Below, piece after piece: positions 9,448-17,757 of a stretch of 64,000 nt of DNA. Within the stretch, counting starts at the first letter, position 1. Each line of letters starts with the position of its first letter. Under the pieces are notes generated by a model. It was not told the origin of the DNA and did not search any database. It saw only the letters and a list, made by a program, of their open reading frames with translations. The DNA is from Glycomyces salinus (lineage in GTDB: Bacteria > Actinomycetota > Actinomycetes > Mycobacteriales > Micromonosporaceae). Both the position numbers and the translations under genes were made by a program. The stretch is from positions 62,001-126,000 of the forward strand of contig NZ_JAELXW010000015.1 of NCBI RefSeq assembly GCF_016428645.1, given 5' to 3'.

Positions 9448-10742
9448 GGTACTGGGCCGAGGCGGCCTGGCTCGACCAGGGGCCGGTCGAGGCGGTCGCC
9501 ATCGACGTCGAGGCCGGCCGGATCAGCGCCGTCGAGGTCGGCGCCGCCCGAGGCGACGCCGAGATCCTGCGCGGCCTGGTCCTGCCCGGCCTGGCCAACG
9601 TCCACTCCCACGCCTTCCACCGGGCCCTGCGCGGCCGCACCCACGGCGAGAGAGGCGGCACCTTCTGGACCTGGCGTGAAGGCATGTACGGCCTGGCCGA
9701 AAGGCTCGAGCCCGACTCCTACCACCGCCTGGCCCGCGCGGTCTTCGCCGAAATGGCCCTGGCCGGGATCACCAGCGTGGGGGAGTTCCACTACCTCCAC
9801 CACGGCCCCGACGGGCGGCCCTACGACGACCCCAACGCCATGGGCCACGCCCTGATCCGGGCCGCCGCCGAAGCCGGCGTCCGCATCACCCTCCTCGACA
9901 CCCTCTACCTGACCGGCGGCTTCGACAAGCCGCTGACCGGCCCGCAACTGCGCTTCGGCGACGGCGGCTTCGAGTCCTGGCTGTACCGCGTCGACAAGCT
10001 CGCCCGGACCGACCACGCCCTCATCGGCACCGCCGTTCACTCGGTGCGGGCCGTGCCCGAACCGGCCATCGCAGCCCTGGCCTGCTCGACCGAGGGCCGC
10101 CCGGTGCACGTCCACCTCTCCGAGCAGCGAGCCGAGAACGAGGACTGCCGCGCCGAACACGGATGCAGCCCCACCGAACTGCTCGAACGCTGCGGGCTGC
10201 TCGGACCCGACCTGACCGCCGTCCACGCGACCCACCTGGCCGGCAACGACATTGCCCTGCTCGTCCGCTCCGGCACCCGCGTGTGCCTGTGCCCGACCAC
10301 CGAACGCGACCTGGCCGACGGCCTCGGGCCGGCGCACGCCCTGGCCGGGTTCGGGGTGCCGCTGGCGCTCGGCACCGACGCCCACGCCCTGATCGACATG
10401 TTCGAGGAGGCCCGCGCGGTCGAGATGCACGAGCGTCTGGTCAGCGAGAAGCGCGGACGGTTCACCGCCGCGCAGCTGCTGCGGGCCGCGACCCGCCACG
10501 AGAGCCTCGGCTGGCCCGACGCCGGGCGCATCGCCGTCGGCCGCCGCGCCGACCTGGTCGCCGTCGCGCTCGACACCCCGCGCACGGCCGGGATCGAACC
10601 GGACGGGATCGTCTACGCGGCCAGCGCGGCCGACGTCACCGACGTCGTCGCCGACGGCCGCAGGATCGTGGAGGACGGGCGCCACACCGCCGTCGACGCG
10701 GCCGCCGAACTGGCGGCCGCGATCGAGGAGGTGTGGGCATGA
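9444..10742 (+). CDS. hutF: Formimidoylglutamate deiminase
   Basis: A 432-residue amidohydrolase-superfamily enzyme that converts N-formimino-L-glutamate to N-formyl-L-glutamate and ammonia. Metal ligands follow the superfamily pattern: HSHAFHRAL near residue 55 (the HxH motif), a His in [10 protein letters not shown], the His of [10 protein letters not shown], and the Asp of [10 protein letters not shown]. The [13 protein letters not shown] block is typical of HutF rather than of cytosine or guanine deaminases. The GTG start at 9444 overlaps the previous stop, and its own stop overlaps the hutI start. Its presence means this organism uses the two-step hut branch via formylglutamate. Confidence 0.93.
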   Translation: MRYWAEAAWLDQGPVEAVAIDVEAGRISAVEVGAARGDAEILRGLVLPGLANVHSHAFHRALRGRTHGERGGTFWTWREGMYGLAERLEPDSYHRLARAVFAEMALAGITSVGEFHYLHHGPDGRPYDDPNAMGHALIRAAAEAGVRITLLDTLYLTGGFDKPLTGPQLRFGDGGFESWLYRVDKLARTDHALIGTAVHSVRAVPEPAIAALACSTEGRPVHVHLSEQRAENEDCRAEHGCSPTELLERCGLLGPDLTAVHATHLAGNDIALLVRSGTRVCLCPTTERDLADGLGPAHALAGFGVPLALGTDAHALIDMFEEARAVEMHERLVSEKRGRFTAAQLLRAATRHESLGWPDAGRIAVGRRADLVAVALDTPRTAGIEPDGIVYAASAADVTDVVADGRRIVEDGRHTAVDAAAELAAAIEEVWA

Positions 10743-11896
10743 GCCTGCTCATCGACCGCATAGGCGAGCTGTTCACCGCCTCCGAGACCCACGGCATCCT
10801 CACCGACGCCGCCGTCCTCATCGTGGACGACGTTATCCAATGGGTCGGTCCGCGAACCGCCGCGCCCACCGCCGACGAGCGCCTCGACGTCGGCGGCCGC
10901 GCCGTCGTCCCCGGCTTCGTCGACAGCCACTCCCACATCGTCTTCGCCGGAGACCGCAGCGCCGAGTTCGCCGCCCGCATGAGCGGCGAGCCCTACACCG
11001 GCGGCGGCATCCGCACCACCGTCGCCGCCACCCGAGAGGCGACCTTCGAGCAGCTCCAGTTCTCGGCGGCGCTGCATGCCGGGGAGATGGTCCGCCAAGG
11101 CACCACGACCGTGGAGATCAAGTCCGGCTACGGGCTGTCGGTCGCCGACGAGGCCCGAATGCTCCGCGTGGCCGGGCAGCTTACGGCCGAGACCACCTTC
11201 CTCGGCGCCCACTTCGTCCCCGCCGGAGCCGACCCCGACGAGTACACCGCGCTCGTCTGCGGGGAGATGCTCGAGGCGTGCGCGCCGCTCGCGAAGTGGA
11301 TCGACGTGTTCTGCGAACGCGGCGCCTTCGACGGCGACCAGGCCCGCGCGGTGCTGACGGCCGGAGCCGAGGCCGGCCTCGGACTCCGGGTCCACGCCAA
11401 CCAGCTCACCCAGGGCCCCGGCGTGCGGCTCGCGGTCGAGCTCGGCGCGGCCTCGGCCGACCACTGCACCCACCTGAGCGAGGCCGACATCGAGGCCCTC
11501 GCCGGAGGGGACACCGTCGCGACCCTCCTGCCGGGCGCCGAATTCTCCACCCGCTCGCCCTACCCGGACGCGCGCCGCCTCATCGACGCGGGCGCGACCG
11601 TCGCGCTCGCCACCGACTGCAACCCCGGCTCGTCCTACACCAGCTCCATGCCCTTCTGCGTCGCGCTGGCCGTGCGCGAGATGGGCATGACCCCCGCCGA
11701 GGCCGTCACCGCAGCCACCGCCGGGGGAGCGGCGGCGCTGCGCCGGACCGACATCGGCCGGATCGAGGCCGGAACGCGCGCCGACCTGGTCGTCCTGGAA
11801 GCGCCCACCCACGTCCACCTGGCCTACCGGCCGGGAACGCCCCTCGTGCACACCGTCCTACGAGGCGGCGGGACCGTAGATCGGAAGCGGCAATGA
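10739..11896 (+). CDS. hutI: Imidazolonepropionase
   Basis: A 385-residue metal-dependent hydrolase that opens 4-imidazolone-5-propionate to N-formimino-glutamate, the third step of histidine breakdown. Diagnostic blocks are [17 protein letters not shown] (HxH metal site), [37 protein letters not shown] and ATDCNPGSS with the metal Asp. The ATG at 10739 overlaps the hutF stop (ATGA). The frame is open far upstream, but that part is shadow of hutF. Its stop overlaps the start of hutH. Confidence 0.95.
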   Translation: MSLLIDRIGELFTASETHGILTDAAVLIVDDVIQWVGPRTAAPTADERLDVGGRAVVPGFVDSHSHIVFAGDRSAEFAARMSGEPYTGGGIRTTVAATREATFEQLQFSAALHAGEMVRQGTTTVEIKSGYGLSVADEARMLRVAGQLTAETTFLGAHFVPAGADPDEYTALVCGEMLEACAPLAKWIDVFCERGAFDGDQARAVLTAGAEAGLGLRVHANQLTQGPGVRLAVELGAASADHCTHLSEADIEALAGGDTVATLLPGAEFSTRSPYPDARRLIDAGATVALATDCNPGSSYTSSMPFCVALAVREMGMTPAEAVTAATAGGAAALRRTDIGRIEAGTRADLVVLEAPTHVHLAYRPGTPLVHTVLRGGGTVDRKRQ

Positions 11897-13431
11897 GCAC
11901 CGTCCACATCAAGGAGACCGGCGTGAACGCCGCCGACGTCGTCGCCGTCGCCAGGGACCGGGCCGAGGTCGTCGTCGGCGACGACGCGATCGAGGCGATG
12001 CGCGTCAGCCGCGCGATCGTCGACGGCATCGACCGCGACGGCAGGCCGGTCTACGGCGTCTCGACCGGTTTCGGGGCCCTGGCCGGCACCTTCATCGAAC
12101 CGGAGCGCCGCGCCGAACTCCAGCACGCCCTGATCCGGTCCCACGCCGCCGGAGTGGGCGACCCGATGCCCGCCGAAGTGGTGCGGGCGATGATGCTGCT
12201 GCGGCTCCGCTCCCTGGCCATGGGCCGATCGGGTGTCCGCCCCGAGGTCGCGAACGCTATAGCGGACCTGCTCAACGCCGGGATCACGCCGTGGGTGCCG
12301 CGGCACGGCTCGCTCGGCGCTTCGGGGGACCTGGCGCCGTTGGCGCACTGCGCGATGGTGCTGCTGGGCGAGGGCTGGGTGACGACCGAGAACGGCGAGC
12401 GCGCCGACGCCCGGCCGATCCTCGAGGCCGCCGGGATCGAGCCGATCGAGCTGTCCTCGAAGGAGGGCCTGGCGCTGATCAACGGCACCGACGGGATGCT
12501 GGGCATGCTGATCCTGGCCGTGGCCGACGCGAAGCACCTGCTCACCATGGCCGATGTGACCGCCGCGCTCACGATCGAGGCGATGCTCGGCTCGGACCGG
12601 CCCTTCCAGGCCGAACTCCACGAGATCCGCCCGCACCCGGGCCAGAGTGCGAGCGCGGCGAACATCCACAGGCTGCTGCAGGACTCCGAGATCATGGACT
12701 CCCACCGCGACGACATGCTCCACGCCGTCCAGGACGCCTACTCGATGCGCTGCGCGCCGCAGGTGGCCGGGGCGGCCAGGGACGTGCTGGCCCACGCCGA
12801 GCAGGTGGCCGAACGCGAATTGCGATCCGTGGTCGACAACCCCGTGGTCCTGCCGGACGGCAGGGTCGAATCAACGGGGAACTTCCACGGAGCCCCACTG
12901 GCCTACGCGGCGGACTTCCTGGCGATAGCTGCCGCCGACGCCGGATCGATCTCAGAAAGAAGAGTGGACCGACTGCTCGACGTCACCCGCTCCAGGGGCC
13001 TGCCCGCGTTTCTCAGCCCCGACCCGGGCGTGAACTCCGGCCTGATGATCGCCCAGTACACGGCCGCCGGAATCGTGGAGGACAACCGCCGTCTGGCGGT
13101 CCCGGCCTCGGTCGGCTCGGTCCCCACCTCCGGCATGCAGGAGGACCACGTCTCGATGGGCTGGTCGGCCGGGATCAAGCTCCGCGAAGTCCTCGACAAC
13201 CTGGGAAGCCTCCTGTCGATCGAACTTCTGGCGGCGGTCCAGGGCCTCCAACTGCGCCAACCGCTCATCCCGTCCCCGGCAGCGAGAGCGGCCGTGGCGG
13301 CGGTCGAACCCATAGCGGGCAAACCGGGCCCGGACCACTTCGTGGCCCCGGTCCTCGAACGGATCAAGCCCCTGATCACCGGTCCGACCCTGAAATCCGA
13401 CGTCGAGGCCGCCGTCGGCGGCCTGCGGTGA
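11893..13431 (+). CDS. hutH: Histidine ammonia-lyase
   Basis: A 512-residue lyase that removes ammonia from L-histidine to give urocanate, the entry step of the hut pathway. The MIO prosthetic group forms from Ala143-Ser144-Gly145 in [14 protein letters not shown]. Other family blocks are [11 protein letters not shown], the active-site [23 protein letters not shown] and [12 protein letters not shown]. The start ATG overlaps the hutI stop, so the longer frame reaching back to 10840 is rejected. It is last in the operon although it catalyses the first step. A perfect hairpin follows within ten bases. Confidence 0.96.
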   Translation: MSTVHIKETGVNAADVVAVARDRAEVVVGDDAIEAMRVSRAIVDGIDRDGRPVYGVSTGFGALAGTFIEPERRAELQHALIRSHAAGVGDPMPAEVVRAMMLLRLRSLAMGRSGVRPEVANAIADLLNAGITPWVPRHGSLGASGDLAPLAHCAMVLLGEGWVTTENGERADARPILEAAGIEPIELSSKEGLALINGTDGMLGMLILAVADAKHLLTMADVTAALTIEAMLGSDRPFQAELHEIRPHPGQSASAANIHRLLQDSEIMDSHRDDMLHAVQDAYSMRCAPQVAGAARDVLAHAEQVAERELRSVVDNPVVLPDGRVESTGNFHGAPLAYAADFLAIAAADAGSISERRVDRLLDVTRSRGLPAFLSPDPGVNSGLMIAQYTAAGIVEDNRRLAVPASVGSVPTSGMQEDHVSMGWSAGIKLREVLDNLGSLLSIELLAAVQGLQLRQPLIPSPAARAAVAAVEPIAGKPGPDHFVAPVLERIKPLITGPTLKSDVEAAVGGLR

Positions 13432-13436
13432 CCCGA

Positions 13437-13463
13437 TCCCCGGCCGGCGGCGTCGGCCGGGGA
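13437..13463 (+). terminator. Terminator hairpin of the hut operon
   Basis: TCCCCGGCCG pairs perfectly with CGGCCGGGGA across a seven-base loop, starting six bases after the hutH stop. It also lies between hutH and a convergent gene. Confidence 0.8.
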
Positions 13464-13475
13464 CCCGAGTCGGGG

Positions 13476-14168
13476 TTACGCGGTGACGGGCGTGTTCTCG
13501 AGGGCCTTGCGGCGCACGCCCACGATCAAGAGGTAGCCGATGGTCCAGAACTCCCCGACGGTAGGCACCATCGCCAGTCCCAGCGGGAGTCCTTCGGGCA
13601 TGTCGGGCCACAGGTAGGTGAGGAAGGCGACGGCGATGTAGACGATCCCGCCGACCACGAGCAGGTGACCGAGGGGCCGCGGCAGGTAGCCCGAGCGCAC
13701 CGCCAGTCGGCCCATGGGGATGAGCCAGAGCCCGAAGAACAGCTGGCCGATGCCCCACGCGGCCTCGTTCAATTCGAACATGAGCTGGACCGTGGCGGCG
13801 TCGTCGCCGCCGACGCCGCCCCCGGCCACTTCGAGGGCGGTCGCGGTGAACGCCGCGCCGGTGAGGATCGCGACGGCGTTCATGAGGCCGAACGTGGCCA
13901 GCGAGCCGGCGGCGAAGGAGTTCACGCCCCGGAAGAGGCGGAAGAACCAGAGCGCGACGAGCACCTGGGTGACCACGACGGCCATCTCCCCGGTGAGCGC
14001 CAGTCGGGCGAGGGTCTCGTGTTCGAGGAGGTTCGCGAAGGTCGCCTCGGCGTCGCCTTCGGCGTACAGCGAGCTGCGCGCGACCATGAAGCCGAGAATC
14101 CCCGACAGGCCGAGTCCGAGGTAGAGCGCACCGGTGACTCTGGCGGTGCGGACGAGTTCGTTGTTCAT
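13476..14168 (-). CDS. DUF4386 family membrane protein
   Basis: A 230-residue integral membrane protein with about six hydrophobic spans: ALYLGLGLSGILGFMVARS, VVVTQVLVALWFFRLF, SLATFGLMNAVAILTGAAF, GQLFFGLWLIPMGRLAV, LLVVGGIVYIAVAFLTYL and WTIGYLLIVGV. The arrangement and the LWLIPMGRLAVRSGYLPR-type motif fit DUF4386, a family of unknown function. The ATG at 14168 follows GGAG by seven bases. Upstream is an unusually AT-rich palindromic region with a good reverse-strand promoter (TTGACA-N15-TATACA) about 110 bases before the start. That suggests tight regulation by an unidentified factor. Confidence 0.85.
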   Translation of the reverse strand: MNNELVRTARVTGALYLGLGLSGILGFMVARSSLYAEGDAEATFANLLEHETLARLALTGEMAVVVTQVLVALWFFRLFRGVNSFAAGSLATFGLMNAVAILTGAAFTATALEVAGGGVGGDDAATVQLMFELNEAAWGIGQLFFGLWLIPMGRLAVRSGYLPRPLGHLLVVGGIVYIAVAFLTYLWPDMPEGLPLGLAMVPTVGEFWTIGYLLIVGVRRKALENTPVTA

Positions 14169-14475
14169 TGAGGGTCTCCCGAAAGGGTCGTGGAGGAAGG
14201 GGCACCCGGGCCGACGACGGAGTCGGCGGATTTCCGCTGCGCCCGGTGATGTCAAAGGTTCTTGACATTGGCAAATGTATAGCAGGGTTGACACGATGTC
14301 AAGAAATCTATACATTAATGCTGTGCGCTGGGGCACTCGGGACTCTCGGTGATGCGGCTGACCAGCGGGGCTCACGAGGAGCCCGGGCTGCGTCAGATCG
14401 GCCTGGTGCGGCGCGGCCGCGGGCGATGAGCGGTCCGGTCGCCGCCGCGATCCGAACCGGATCGGGCCGCCGAGC
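14169..14475. other. 307-bp intergenic region without an intact gene
   Basis: The left part holds the ribosome-binding site and leader of the DUF4386 gene, and the middle holds the palindromic promoter cluster. The remaining 160 bp up to the alpha/beta hydrolase stop contain only short forward-strand frames with no homology I can recognise. They lack a ribosome-binding site and may be the remnant of a lost divergent regulator gene. Confidence 0.5.
14249..14316. promoter_or_regulatory. Bidirectional promoter/operator with stacked palindromes
   Basis: A 39-bp palindrome spans 14276-14314: arms TGTATAG/CTATACA, five bases, then TTGACA/TGTCAA around a central CGA. Read either way it supplies TTGACA-N15-TATACA, so it is two overlapping divergent promoters. 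To its left lies a further palindrome, ATGTCAA-N6-TTGACAT (14249-14268). The ten-base arms TTCTTGACAT and ATGTCAAGAA also pair across 14259-14305. The leftward promoter serves the DUF4386 gene. To the right (14317-14475) I find no convincing gene. Confidence 0.65.
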
Positions 14476-15318
14476 TCAAGCGGATTCGGAGGCCTCGACG
14501 AATTCGCGGACGGCCTCGGTGAGCGCCTCCGGCTGATCGAGGGGGATCAGGGTGCCGCAGTCGTCGATCTCGACCAGGCGGGCGCCGGGGATGAGTTCGG
14601 CCAGTCGGCGGCCGTGGGCCGGGGGCATGAGCCGGTCCTGCCTGCCCCACACCACCAGCGCCCGGCCGGGGTACTCGGTCAGTTTCGCGGCGGCCTCGAG
14701 CATGTCGTCTTCGCGGGCGGACCGCAGGTACTTCGCGATGTCGGCCCGCACTCGCCTGTCGCCGCGCAAGGGCGCCAGCCATTCGTCGGTCAACTCGTGG
14801 GGCACGGTCTTGTTCGTCATGACCGCGAAGCCTGAGCCGGGGATCCGGCGCAGCGGCCGCGGGGACAGGGCGAGGGCCAGCGCCAGCATGCCGCCGGGGA
14901 TCTTCGCGGCCCTGACCAGGGTCCTGCCGGGGGATCCGGGCGGGTAGTTCTCGAAGGCCTCGCATCCGGCTATGACCATGCGGCCGACTCGCTCGGGTCG
15001 GATCGCCGCGAGCTGCTGGAGCCTCCCGGCGTCGTTCTCGACGAACACGGTGTCCGGGCCGAGTTCGAGCGCGTCGGCCAGTTCCCCGATTAGCAGGGCG
15101 GCCGACCGCGGGCCGAAGTCGGCCTCGCGGCGCAGCGGGAGCCGGTGGGCACCGAAGGGGAGTGTCGGCGCCACGACCCGGTGGTCGGCGGCGAGGTCGT
15201 CCGCGACGTGCCGCCAGACGCTGTTCGACTGGAGCAGGCCGTGGATCAGCAGGATCACCGGACCTGAGCCGCGATCGTCGTACTCGACCGGGCCCAGAGA
15301 AAGTTCGACAGTGGCCAC
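14476..15318 (-). CDS. Alpha/beta hydrolase-fold protein with an atypical catalytic triad
   Basis: A 280-residue alpha/beta hydrolase. The oxyanion HG motif is in ILLIHGLLQSNSVW (residues 23-36). The nucleophile elbow reads VFVENDAGRLQQL, so the nucleophile position is Asp rather than Ser, as in dehalogenase-like members. The acid is probably the Asp of VVWGRQDRLMPP. At the place of the usual catalytic His the sequence is DDCGTLIPLDQPE, with Thr where GH is expected, so the triad looks incomplete. The substrate is unknown. It is probably monocistronic and lies between the DUF4386 gene and the WYL regulator. Confidence 0.85.
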   Translation of the reverse strand: MATVELSLGPVEYDDRGSGPVILLIHGLLQSNSVWRHVADDLAADHRVVAPTLPFGAHRLPLRREADFGPRSAALLIGELADALELGPDTVFVENDAGRLQQLAAIRPERVGRMVIAGCEAFENYPPGSPGRTLVRAAKIPGGMLALALALSPRPLRRIPGSGFAVMTNKTVPHELTDEWLAPLRGDRRVRADIAKYLRSAREDDMLEAAAKLTEYPGRALVVWGRQDRLMPPAHGRRLAELIPGARLVEIDDCGTLIPLDQPEALTEAVREFVEASESA

Positions 15319-15407
15319 TCCACGCTCCCGGATTCGCTACAGCTGTTCGGAATTCCTCTCGCCTCAACTCTAATGGGGATGCCGCAACATGGCGGACCGG
15401 CGACCGG

Positions 15408-15440
15408 GGCCCGCAGGCCCGACGCGATTCACTGCGGGCC
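15408..15440 (-). terminator. Terminator hairpin at the end of the WYL regulator gene
   Basis: GGCCCGCAG and CTGCGGGCC form a perfect nine-base stem. The first-transcribed arm lies inside the last codons of the regulator gene and the other arm lies just past its stop. Confidence 0.55.
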
Positions 15441-16385
15441 AGCCGCGGCGGCGAAGCGGGCCGCCAGTTCTCGGAGGCGGTCCTTCAGCTCGAGCGGGCT
15501 CTCGACGGTGAACGGAAGATCAAGCCGGGCCGTGAAGAGCGCGAGGTCGTGCAGCGAGTCGCTGCCGGTCTCCCACATGCAGCGCTCCTCGTCGATCGGC
15601 CGCAGCATGCCGCTCTCGGGCGGTAGCCTCCCTGCGGCCTCGGCCGCTGAAGCCGCCAAGATGATTCGGGCCTGGTACCGCCAGGCCCTGGATCCGACGC
15701 CGCGCCGCACATGGGTGGCGGCCTCTTCCGGTGGTTCTCTCGGTTCGAACCTGGGCCCGTTCGGGACGCGGGGCCGGATGCGGTCGGCGCGGAAGGTCCG
15801 CCAGTCCCGCCGGTCCGCGTCCCATGCGAGGAGGTACCAGCGCCTCCCGGTGTAGACGAGCCGGTGCGGTTCGGCCCGTCGCCGGGAGGGTTCGCCGTCG
15901 AGGCCGACGTAGTCGAAGCGGAGCTGCTCGCGGCGGCGAGTGGCGTCGGCGATCGCCGTGAGCGTCGCCGCCGATACGGTCGGACCGCCGCCCGCCGCGG
16001 ACACGGTCGCCTCGCGGAGCATGTCCACTCGCTGCCGCAGCCTCGCCGGCATGGTCTGCTCGAGCTTCGCCAGCGCCCGCAGCGAGGTCTCCTCGATGCC
16101 TTCGACCGAACCGGAGGCGGCGGCCGTGAGACCGACCGCGACCGCGACGACCTCTTCGTCGTCGAGCAGGAGCGGAGGCATCTCACTGCCGGCCTCCAGC
16201 CGGTACCCGCCCGCGCGGCCCGGAACCGAGCGCACGCGGTAGCCGAGTCGGCGGAGCCGATCGATGTCATTGCGGACGGTCCTGGGAGTCACGCCGAGTC
16301 GCTCGGCCAGCGCGGCGCCGCCCCAATCGCGCCCGGCCTGGAGCAGCGAGAGCAGATCCAGCAGGCGCATCGAAGTCTCCAACAT
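15429..16385 (-). CDS. WYL-domain transcriptional regulator (YafY type)
   Basis: A 318-residue regulator. It has an N-terminal HTH_11 winged helix (LSLLQAGRDWGGAALAERLG, VTPRTVRNDIDRLRRLGYRV), a middle WYL domain (LRFDYVGLDGEPSRRRAEPH with VYTGRRWYLLAWD, the signature W-Y-L), and a C-terminal WCX extension. Start MLETSMRLLDLL at 16385 matches the usual MLETSxRLL opening of this family; a later ATG at 16370 has a better GGAG. It is divergent from a VOC-family gene, and in actinobacteria such pairs are common, with the regulator controlling the neighbour. The ligand is unknown, and WYL domains often sense nucleic acid or nucleotides. Confidence 0.9.
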   Translation of the reverse strand: MLETSMRLLDLLSLLQAGRDWGGAALAERLGVTPRTVRNDIDRLRRLGYRVRSVPGRAGGYRLEAGSEMPPLLLDDEEVVAVAVGLTAAASGSVEGIEETSLRALAKLEQTMPARLRQRVDMLREATVSAAGGGPTVSAATLTAIADATRRREQLRFDYVGLDGEPSRRRAEPHRLVYTGRRWYLLAWDADRRDWRTFRADRIRPRVPNGPRFEPREPPEEAATHVRRGVGSRAWRYQARIILAASAAEAAGRLPPESGMLRPIDEERCMWETGSDSLHDLALFTARLDLPFTVESPLELKDRLRELAARFAAAAGPQ

Positions 16386-16423
16386 TTCCGAATTCTCGCA
16401 CGATACGAGGAACGAAATGTTCC
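16381..16423. promoter_or_regulatory. Candidate operator between the WYL regulator and the VOC gene
   Basis: GGAAC-N5-GTTCC (16409-16423) is a perfect inverted repeat. In addition AACATTTC (16381-16388) and GAAATGTT (16414-16421) are perfect inverted copies. They overlap the regulator start and the upstream region of the VOC gene, fitting autoregulation plus control of the target. Confidence 0.5.
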
Positions 16424-16451
16424 GCATAGGCCTATACCTTGGGCGCATCGA

Positions 16452-17303
16452 TCAACGATCAAGGAGCAGACCATGAAGACCGCACTGCGAGGCGTCGCCA
16501 CCGTCAACTACTTCGCCGAGGATCTGGAGGCCGCCAAGGCCTGGTACACCGAACTGCTCGGCATCGAGCCGTACTTCGAGGTGCCGGGCGGGTACATCGA
16601 ATTCCGGATAGGGGACTACCAGCAGGAACTGGGGATCATCCAAGGCTCGTACGCCAAGCACGACCTCGCCGCCGGGCCGGCCGGAGCGATGCTCCTGTGG
16701 CACGTCGACGACCTCGACGCCACGATCGAGCGCCTGCTGTCCATGGGCGCGGAGGAATACGAGCCTCGCATCGAGCGCGGCGAAGGCTTCACGACCGCCT
16801 CGGTGGTCGACCCGTTCGGCAACATCATGGGCGTCATGTACAACCAGCACTACCTGGATACTCTCGGAGGCGTACCGGGCGCCGAATAATTCGGCGCCGG
16901 GGCTCTCCACCGGCAGGCCCTGGGCTGTGGCGATAGCCGCAAGCCGCTTGTCATAGGTGACGAATGCGTTGAGAGAATCCCGTATCCGCAGGGCGGCGGC
17001 AACGTGGATCGCGTCGAGCGACCGGAGCGCCGTCGCGCGGTTGAGGTGCCCGGCTTCATCACAGAGATCCGGAGCCAGCCGGATGTGTGCTGTGTGTCTG
17101 ATCCAGACCTCGGCATGTCGCAAGGTGTCTTCACCGACGCCGAAAGCGTGGAGCGCACGCCGCAACTCGGTGCGGGTCAAGTCGGAGGTTATCTGCTTGC
17201 TGTCGCGGTTGGTGTTGAGCCATTTGTCGAACGCATCGGAGTGGGCTTCGTCCAGGAACAGCTTCGCTGCCGCACTCGTATCGACGTAGTTCCAGAGGAT
17301 CAC
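16452..17303 (-). CDS. VapC-like PIN-domain toxin with an antisense C-terminal extension
   Basis: The first 137 residues form a complete PIN-domain RNase: Asp8 in NYVDTSAAAKLFLDE, Glu46 in LTRTELRRAL, Asp97 in LRSLDAIHVAAA and Asp118 in FVTYDKRLAAIA give the four acidic metal ligands. PIN toxins usually end near there (about 125-145 residues). Here no stop occurs, and the frame continues for about 145 more residues antisense through the whole VOC gene to 16452. That tail has the composition of a shadow frame. The gene may have lost its stop, or the protein may truly be extended. The GTG start overlaps the antitoxin stop (GTGA), typical of a co-translated toxin-antitoxin pair. Confidence 0.65.
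   Translation of the reverse strand: MILWNYVDTSAAAKLFLDEAHSDAFDKWLNTNRDSKQITSDLTRTELRRALHAFGVGEDTLRHAEVWIRHTAHIRLAPDLCDEAGHLNRATALRSLDAIHVAAALRIRDSLNAFVTYDKRLAAIATAQGLPVESPGAELFGARYASESIQVVLVVHDAHDVAERVDHRGGREAFAALDARLVFLRAHGQQALDRGVEVVDVPQEHRSGRPGGEVVLGVRALDDPQFLLVVPYPEFDVPARHLEVRLDAEQFGVPGLGGLQILGEVVDGGDASQCGLHGLLLDR
16473..16889 (+). CDS. VOC (glyoxalase/bleomycin-resistance) family protein
   Basis: A 138-residue protein with two beta-alpha-beta-beta-beta units: YFAEDLEAAKAWYTELLGIEP and LLWHVDDLDATIERLLSMGAEE, ending SVVDPFGNIMGVMYN. VOC proteins are small metal-binding or ligand-binding enzymes and the substrate cannot be told from sequence. AAGGAG lies seven bases before the ATG. It is divergently paired with a WYL regulator. 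Its stop codon lies inside a 21-bp perfect palindrome, and the whole gene is covered on the opposite strand by the extended frame of a PIN-domain gene. Confidence 0.9.
   Translation: MKTALRGVATVNYFAEDLEAAKAWYTELLGIEPYFEVPGGYIEFRIGDYQQELGIIQGSYAKHDLAAGPAGAMLLWHVDDLDATIERLLSMGAEEYEPRIERGEGFTTASVVDPFGNIMGVMYNQHYLDTLGGVPGAE
16878..16898. terminator. Perfect 21-bp palindrome at the VOC stop codon
   Basis: GGCGCCGAAT and ATTCGGCGCC flank a single A, and the VOC stop TAA is in the centre. It may end transcription of both convergent genes. It also lies close to where a normal-length PIN protein would be expected to stop. Confidence 0.45.
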
Positions 17304-17632
17304 CTGTCGCCCTCGGCTTCCCGGAGCTCGATGACGGTGTCGGTCAGCGATCCCTCGGCGGAGCTCCTGGTAGCCGGAGCGAACCTCTCGAGGACCTCGC
17401 CGTTGGTGTAAGCCTCGGTCAGCGCACGAGGATCGAGGATCCCCGCGGCTATGGCCGCGTTGATCTGCTCTTCTGCCGGGTCAGGGGGAAGAATCCGGGC
17501 GATCGTCCTGCCGTGCTTGGTGATGTAGATCTGCCCCTCGGCCACCGCACGATCCAGCACGTCCCTCGTGTGTCGCTGAAGCTCGCGAATCGTCACGTGG
17601 TCGGTGTTCGCCGAGGCCTGATCGCTGTCCAT
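17300..17632 (-). CDS. Phd/YefM-family antitoxin
   Basis: A 110-residue antitoxin. Its N-terminal Phd/YefM DNA-binding and dimerisation fold is clear in VTIRELQRHTRDVLDRAVAE followed by YITKHGRTIARILPP. The variable C-terminal part, rich in acidic residues and ending ELREAEGDR, would wrap the toxin. It precedes and overlaps the PIN-domain gene by four bases, the standard antitoxin-first order. I chose the ATG at 17632 because TAGTAT ends exactly seven bases before it, marking a leaderless transcript. An in-frame ATG at 17641 would give three more residues. Autoregulation by the toxin-antitoxin complex is expected from the family. Confidence 0.88.
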   Translation of the reverse strand: MDSDQASANTDHVTIRELQRHTRDVLDRAVAEGQIYITKHGRTIARILPPDPAEEQINAAIAAGILDPRALTEAYTNGEVLERFAPATRSSAEGSLTDTVIELREAEGDR

Positions 17633-17639
17633 GAGATCC

Positions 17640-17645
17640 ATACTA
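17640..17645 (-). promoter_or_regulatory. -10 box of the leaderless toxin-antitoxin operon
   Basis: Reverse-strand TAGTAT is separated by seven bases from the antitoxin ATG at 17632. There is no Shine-Dalgarno sequence, and no convincing -35 box was found. Confidence 0.5.
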
Positions 17646-17713
17646 TGGGTGTGTCAGTCATCGCGCCAGAAAAACCGGCGGCGCGCCGAGGTTGACTGTC
17701 GCGTGCCCGACAA

Positions 17714-17748
17714 TCGGCCGCGGGGCCCGTCCGGGGCCCCGCGGCCGA
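17714..17748 (-). terminator. Strong terminator hairpin after the SDR gene
   Basis: TCGGCCGCGGGGCCC pairs perfectly over 15 bases with GGGCCCCGCGGCCGA around a short loop. It lies ten bases beyond the SDR stop. Confidence 0.8.
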
Positions 17749-17757
17749 GCTACGGCA

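Noticed and set aside
10840-13431. 863-residue frame suggesting an N-terminally extended HutH
   Set aside because: The first 350 residues are a shadow of hutI, and the ATG at 11893 overlaps the hutI stop as at every other junction of the operon.
14352-14430. A 25-codon forward frame right of the palindromic promoter as a real small gene
   Set aside because: It has no ribosome-binding site, no homology I recognise and arginine-rich shadow-like composition. Kept only as a possible relic.
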